Below are positions 6,472 through 9,318 of a DNA stretch of 9,318 nucleotides, one piece after another. The position numbers and the translations under genes are program-made. The notes under the pieces were generated by a model. The model was given only the letters and a program-made list of their open reading frames with translations, did not search any database and was not told the origin of the DNA. Position 1 is the stretch's first letter; the number at the start of each line of letters is the position of its first letter. The stretch comes from an uncultured Fretibacterium sp. (GTDB taxonomy: Bacteria > Synergistota > Synergistia > Synergistales > Aminobacteriaceae), in assembly GCA_937892105.1 (NCBI GenBank), contig CALAUZ010000020.1, positions 1 to 9,318 on the forward strand, in the 5' to 3' direction.

Positions 6472-7192
6472 AAAACATTACCAGCTCTTCTGCTTTACCT
6501 TCGCTGGCGGTACGGCTTCTTTCTTCGATCAAATAGGACAGGACTTGGCCAAGAGTAATATCGGTTGTGTAAAACTCGAATACGCTGGCCATGGAGCAAG
6601 ACATAGAGAACCGTTATATTGCGACTATCAAGAACTGGCTGATGATTTATTCGGCCAGTTCCAGCATATTTATGCACACTCCGACTGTGATAACTACGCT
6701 CTCTTCGGCTACAGTATGGGAACGATTACTTTAGTCGAAATTCTGAGACGTATATTGGCCTCAGTTTTACCAGCTCCTAAGCATATCTTCCTCGCCGCTC
6801 ATGAACCGCATACAAAAGCGGAGTTACTAACTTTCACGCCTGATGAAATGGACGAATGTGTTAAAGAGCGGACAATAAGGTTTGGAACTGTGCCGGAGAA
6901 ACTGCTGAATAATAAGACATACTGGCGGATGTACTTGCCTTTGTACAGGCATGATTACACGTTATTAGCGCATTATAATTTTAACAATCTAAACTTGCAG
7001 ACAACAATCCCTTCTACAATCTTTTACTCTGAAACGGACACTCCGTTGAAAGAGATGAAACTGTGGGAAAAATACTTCAGGGGACGGGTTGAATACTGTC
7101 GCTACGAAGGACAGCATTTCTTCATTCAGCAACATCATGAAGAGATGGCGAGGGTTATTGCAGACAGACTGGAAAGGGAGGCAGAGCAATGA
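6443..7192 (+). CDS. Type II thioesterase (GrsT/LgrE-like alpha/beta hydrolase)
   Basis: This 249-residue protein has the normal length for a stand-alone type II thioesterase. Visible motifs are LFCFTFAGGTASFF at the N-terminus (oxyanion region), GYSMG with nucleophile Ser91, Asp199 in SETDTPL, and His225 in GQHFF, giving a complete Ser-Asp-His triad. It would hydrolyse acyl chains from a phosphopantetheine carrier, either as editing or as product release. Its place directly before LuxE and LuxC homologues makes it a functional counterpart of LuxD, which frees fatty acids for the lux reductase complex (inference; it is not recognisably LuxD). The start overlaps the ligase gene by 29 bases and has AAGGAG at 6424-6429, 13 bases upstream. 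The stop overlaps the next start as ATGA. Confidence 0.86.
   Translation: MTIGQIAKPKKHYQLFCFTFAGGTASFFDQIGQDLAKSNIGCVKLEYAGHGARHREPLYCDYQELADDLFGQFQHIYAHSDCDNYALFGYSMGTITLVEILRRILASVLPAPKHIFLAAHEPHTKAELLTFTPDEMDECVKERTIRFGTVPEKLLNNKTYWRMYLPLYRHDYTLLAHYNFNNLNLQTTIPSTIFYSETDTPLKEMKLWEKYFRGRVEYCRYEGQHFFIQQHHEEMARVIADRLEREAEQ
7176..7181 (+). promoter_or_regulatory. Ribosome binding site of the LuxE-like gene
   Basis: GGGAGG lies seven bases before ATG 7189, inside the end of the thioesterase gene. It supports that start and the ATGA overlap at 7189-7192. Confidence 0.6.
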
Positions 7193-8292
7193 CATCTTTT
7201 GACGATATTTGGGCGGTTTCTCCCTTCAGTTTGAATGAAGCCGAGAAAGAAAAACTGTTGACAAGCAGATTGCTGGATTTGACTCAATTACACGCTGAGA
7301 AATGTCCGGAGTATTCAGCCATGCTTAAAGCCATTGGCTTTGAGATAAGTAACACACAGTCTGTAGGGAGTTATCGAGACCTGCCGTTTCTCCCAGTCCG
7401 GCTTTTTAAGGAATTGGAGCTAAAGTCTGTCGCAACAGAAGACATTGTGAAAACCATGACTTCATCAGGGACGACTGGACAACAAGTTTCTAAAATCTAT
7501 CTCGATCGTGCTACAGCCTCTAATCAGCAGAAGGTCATGGTTAAAATTGTGTCAGAATTCACAGGCTCAAGCCGTATGCCCATGATCATTATTGACTGTC
7601 CAAGTGTGGTTAAGAATAGGGCGATGTTCAGTGCCAGAGGGGCTGGCATCTTAGGCTTCTCAATCTTCGGCTCAAAGAAAATCTATGCTCTTGACGATGA
7701 CATGAAGCTAGATGTTCAAGCTCTCACGGACTTCCTTGAAAAGTACAAAAATCAGCCAATCCTTCTCTTCGGCTTCACTTTCATGATCTGGCAACATTTC
7801 TACAAAGAATTAACTAGGCTTCGCCAAGAACAAGAGCTAACTTTTGACTTATCGCACGGAATCCTTATTCACGGTGGGGGCTGGAAGAAATTGACATCAG
7901 AAGCTGTTTCTCCGAAGGAATTTCATGAACGGCTTGAAGATGTCTGCGGGGTTAAATCTGTACACGATTACTATGGTATGGTCGAACAGACAGGCTGTAT
8001 TTACATGGAGTGTGAACATCATCATCTTCATGCATCCATATTCTCAGATGTAATTACACGAAGACCATTAGATTTTTCAGAAGCAAATATTGGCGAACCA
8101 GGAATCTTGCAGGTAGTCTCTACAATTCCTGAATCCTATCCCGGTCACAGTCTTTTAACCGAAGATGAAGGAGTAATCTTAGGCATAGATGACTGTCCAT
8201 GTGGACGTAAAGGGAAATATTTCAAGATCAACGGCCGACTCAAAAACGCAGAGATAAGGGGGTGCAGCGATACCTATGCCGCTAAATTTTAG
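7189..8292 (+). CDS. LuxE-like acyl-protein synthetase
   Basis: This 367-residue protein has the length and order of the LuxE family, compact members of the adenylate-forming superfamily. MTSSGTTGQQ (90-99) is the phosphate loop, DYYGMVEQTG corresponds to the A5-like motif, and Cys359 in the terminal RGCSDT stretch fits the C-terminal cysteine that carries the acyl group in LuxE (Cys364 in Photobacterium). A CPCG pair (Cys336, Cys338) precedes it. LuxE activates a fatty acid as acyl-AMP, takes it onto its own cysteine and hands it to LuxC for reduction. The adjacent gene is a LuxC homologue, as in lux operons, but no luciferase genes are seen. The start overlaps the thioesterase stop, and the 3' end overlaps luxC-like by 17 bases. 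The family call is strong; the chain length of the substrate is unknown. Confidence 0.86.
   Translation: MTSFDDIWAVSPFSLNEAEKEKLLTSRLLDLTQLHAEKCPEYSAMLKAIGFEISNTQSVGSYRDLPFLPVRLFKELELKSVATEDIVKTMTSSGTTGQQVSKIYLDRATASNQQKVMVKIVSEFTGSSRMPMIIIDCPSVVKNRAMFSARGAGILGFSIFGSKKIYALDDDMKLDVQALTDFLEKYKNQPILLFGFTFMIWQHFYKELTRLRQEQELTFDLSHGILIHGGGWKKLTSEAVSPKEFHERLEDVCGVKSVHDYYGMVEQTGCIYMECEHHHLHASIFSDVITRRPLDFSEANIGEPGILQVVSTIPESYPGHSLLTEDEGVILGIDDCPCGRKGKYFKINGRLKNAEIRGCSDTYAAKF
8256..8262 (+). promoter_or_regulatory. Likely ribosome binding site of the LuxC-like gene
   Basis: AAGGGGG lies 13 bases before ATG 8276 within the end of the LuxE-like gene. An in-frame TAA at 8255-8257 closes the LuxC frame upstream, and I see no other start codon between it and 8276, which decides the start. 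Confidence 0.5.
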
Positions 8293-9318
8293 TAACAAAA
8301 ACATTCAATTCTTAGTCGGTGGTAATTCAGAAGGTACATCATGTGATGTATTAAACGGCCAAGAACCGTCCTTCCCACAAGCTCTACCCCCATTTGATGA
8401 AAAAGTCATTGATTTCCTTAATGATTTATCAAAAACACTGATGCCTTACCGCGAGTACTCAGACGTTGTAACCTTTGCCTTCTGGATAAGGAAGGGAAAT
8501 GTCAACAGCCTGAAAAACCGTTTTATTAAAAGTGATGGCGAAAGGAACGATGAATGCTTACAACTTGGTCGAGGTGTTGTGTTCCATATAGCACCATCGA
8601 ACGTCCCGGTGAATTTCGCTTATTCTTTGGTTACCGCCCTTCTATGTGGTAACAGTAGCATTGTCAGAGTACCCGCAAAAGAGTTTCCGCAGGTTAGGAT
8701 AATCACCGAAGCTATAAACATGGTGTTAGGGAAGCACCCCGACATGGCCAGACGTATTGTCTGTGTTCGCTACGATCACGATAAAGAGATTAACGACTTC
8801 TTATCTGCTTTATGTGATGTCCGAATCATCTGGGGCGGAGATAAGACCATTGAAGGAATCAGGAAATCTCCCTTACCGCCGAGAAGCACCGAGATCACTT
8901 TCGCTGACCGTTATTCTTTAGCTGTGATTAACTCCGATGCTTACTTGGCCATGACCGATGCTGAGAAAGAAAGAACTACTGTTGACTTCTATAACGACAC
9001 ATTCTTCTCAGATCAGAATGCTTGCACAAGCCCAAGAGTCGTAATCTGGACAGGGAAAGCATCAGAGAGCATAGAAAAGGCTAAGTCGTTATTCTGGCAG
9101 TTGGAACATAAACTCGTCAAGGAACGTTACAACTTTCAGTCTATTCAAGTCGTGAATAAGCTGACTAAAGCATACTTGTTTGCGGCAAAACATGGCTCTA
9201 CTCAGGGAAACACACAGGGGCAGAACATCAGAATCGAACCGCATGAAGATAACCTGATCATCAGAGTCACTGTGCCAGAAATAACAAGCGATTTAATGAA
9301 CTATCAGGACAACAGCGG
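8276..9318 (+). CDS. LuxC-like acyl-CoA/acyl-enzyme reductase, 3'-truncated by window edge
   Basis: The frame is open from ATG 8276 to the end of the window (347 full codons), so the C-terminus is missing. GRGVVFHIAPSNVPVNFAYS (98-117) and the following CGNSSIVRVPAKE are typical of the LuxC/aldehyde dehydrogenase-like nucleotide-binding domain. WGGDKTIEGIR follows in the expected place. Cys250 in DQNACTSPR matches the catalytic cysteine of LuxC, which receives the acyl group before NADPH-dependent reduction to an aldehyde. The gene overlaps the LuxE-like gene by 17 bases, consistent with a stoichiometric complex of the two proteins. With the upstream thioesterase it makes a lux-type fatty-acid reductase set. 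The nature of the acyl group and the fate of the aldehyde are not shown by the sequence. Confidence 0.87.
   Translation, partial: MPLNFSNKNIQFLVGGNSEGTSCDVLNGQEPSFPQALPPFDEKVIDFLNDLSKTLMPYREYSDVVTFAFWIRKGNVNSLKNRFIKSDGERNDECLQLGRGVVFHIAPSNVPVNFAYSLVTALLCGNSSIVRVPAKEFPQVRIITEAINMVLGKHPDMARRIVCVRYDHDKEINDFLSALCDVRIIWGGDKTIEGIRKSPLPPRSTEITFADRYSLAVINSDAYLAMTDAEKERTTVDFYNDTFFSDQNACTSPRVVIWTGKASESIEKAKSLFWQLEHKLVKERYNFQSIQVVNKLTKAYLFAAKHGSTQGNTQGQNIRIEPHEDNLIIRVTVPEITSDLMNYQDNS

Overview
The window is bacterial, AT-leaning by eye, and every gene I can support is on the + strand. Starts are ATG with recognisable Shine-Dalgarno sequences, and most gene junctions overlap or nearly touch. The phylum cannot be fixed from the sequence. 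A ferredoxin-fused nitroreductase and a fucose-isomerase relative suggest an anaerobic, possibly gut or host-associated bacterium. A 14-cytosine homopolymer inside a gene is the kind of contingency locus known from host-adapted bacteria such as Campylobacter, Helicobacter, Neisseria and Treponema.

Layout: (1) 1-1008 is the 3' part of an L-fucose/L-arabinose isomerase-family gene that runs in from outside the window. (2) 1009-1096 is the only real intergenic gap. It holds a short inverted repeat, a perfect 17-bp palindrome and a strong ribosome binding site. (3) 1097-9318 is one tightly packed gene train: acyl carrier protein, hotdog dehydratase-like protein A, transketolase N- and C-subunits, hotdog protein B (broken by the poly-C tract), 2x[4Fe-4S] ferredoxin-nitroreductase fusion, AMP-forming acyl ligase, type II thioesterase, LuxE-like acyl-protein synthetase, and LuxC-like acyl reductase (cut by the window end).

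How the genes may fit together (inference): the ACP, its ligase, the hotdog proteins and the flavoprotein could build or trim an acyl chain on a dedicated carrier. The thioesterase, LuxE and LuxC repeat the logic of the lux fatty-acid reductase complex (LuxD/LuxE/LuxC) and would release the acyl group, reactivate it and reduce it to an aldehyde. A split transketolase in the same train could transfer a two-carbon ketol unit to such an aldehyde, giving a dihydroxyketone or branched-chain product. No luciferase (LuxA/B) and no ketosynthase is visible.

The most notable signal is the C14 tract at 3968-3981. It throws hotdog gene B out of frame, whereas 13 (or 10, or 16) cytosines would restore a full protein of about 158 residues that ends in an ATGA overlap with the next gene. 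This looks like an on/off phase switch placed in the middle of the biosynthetic operon.
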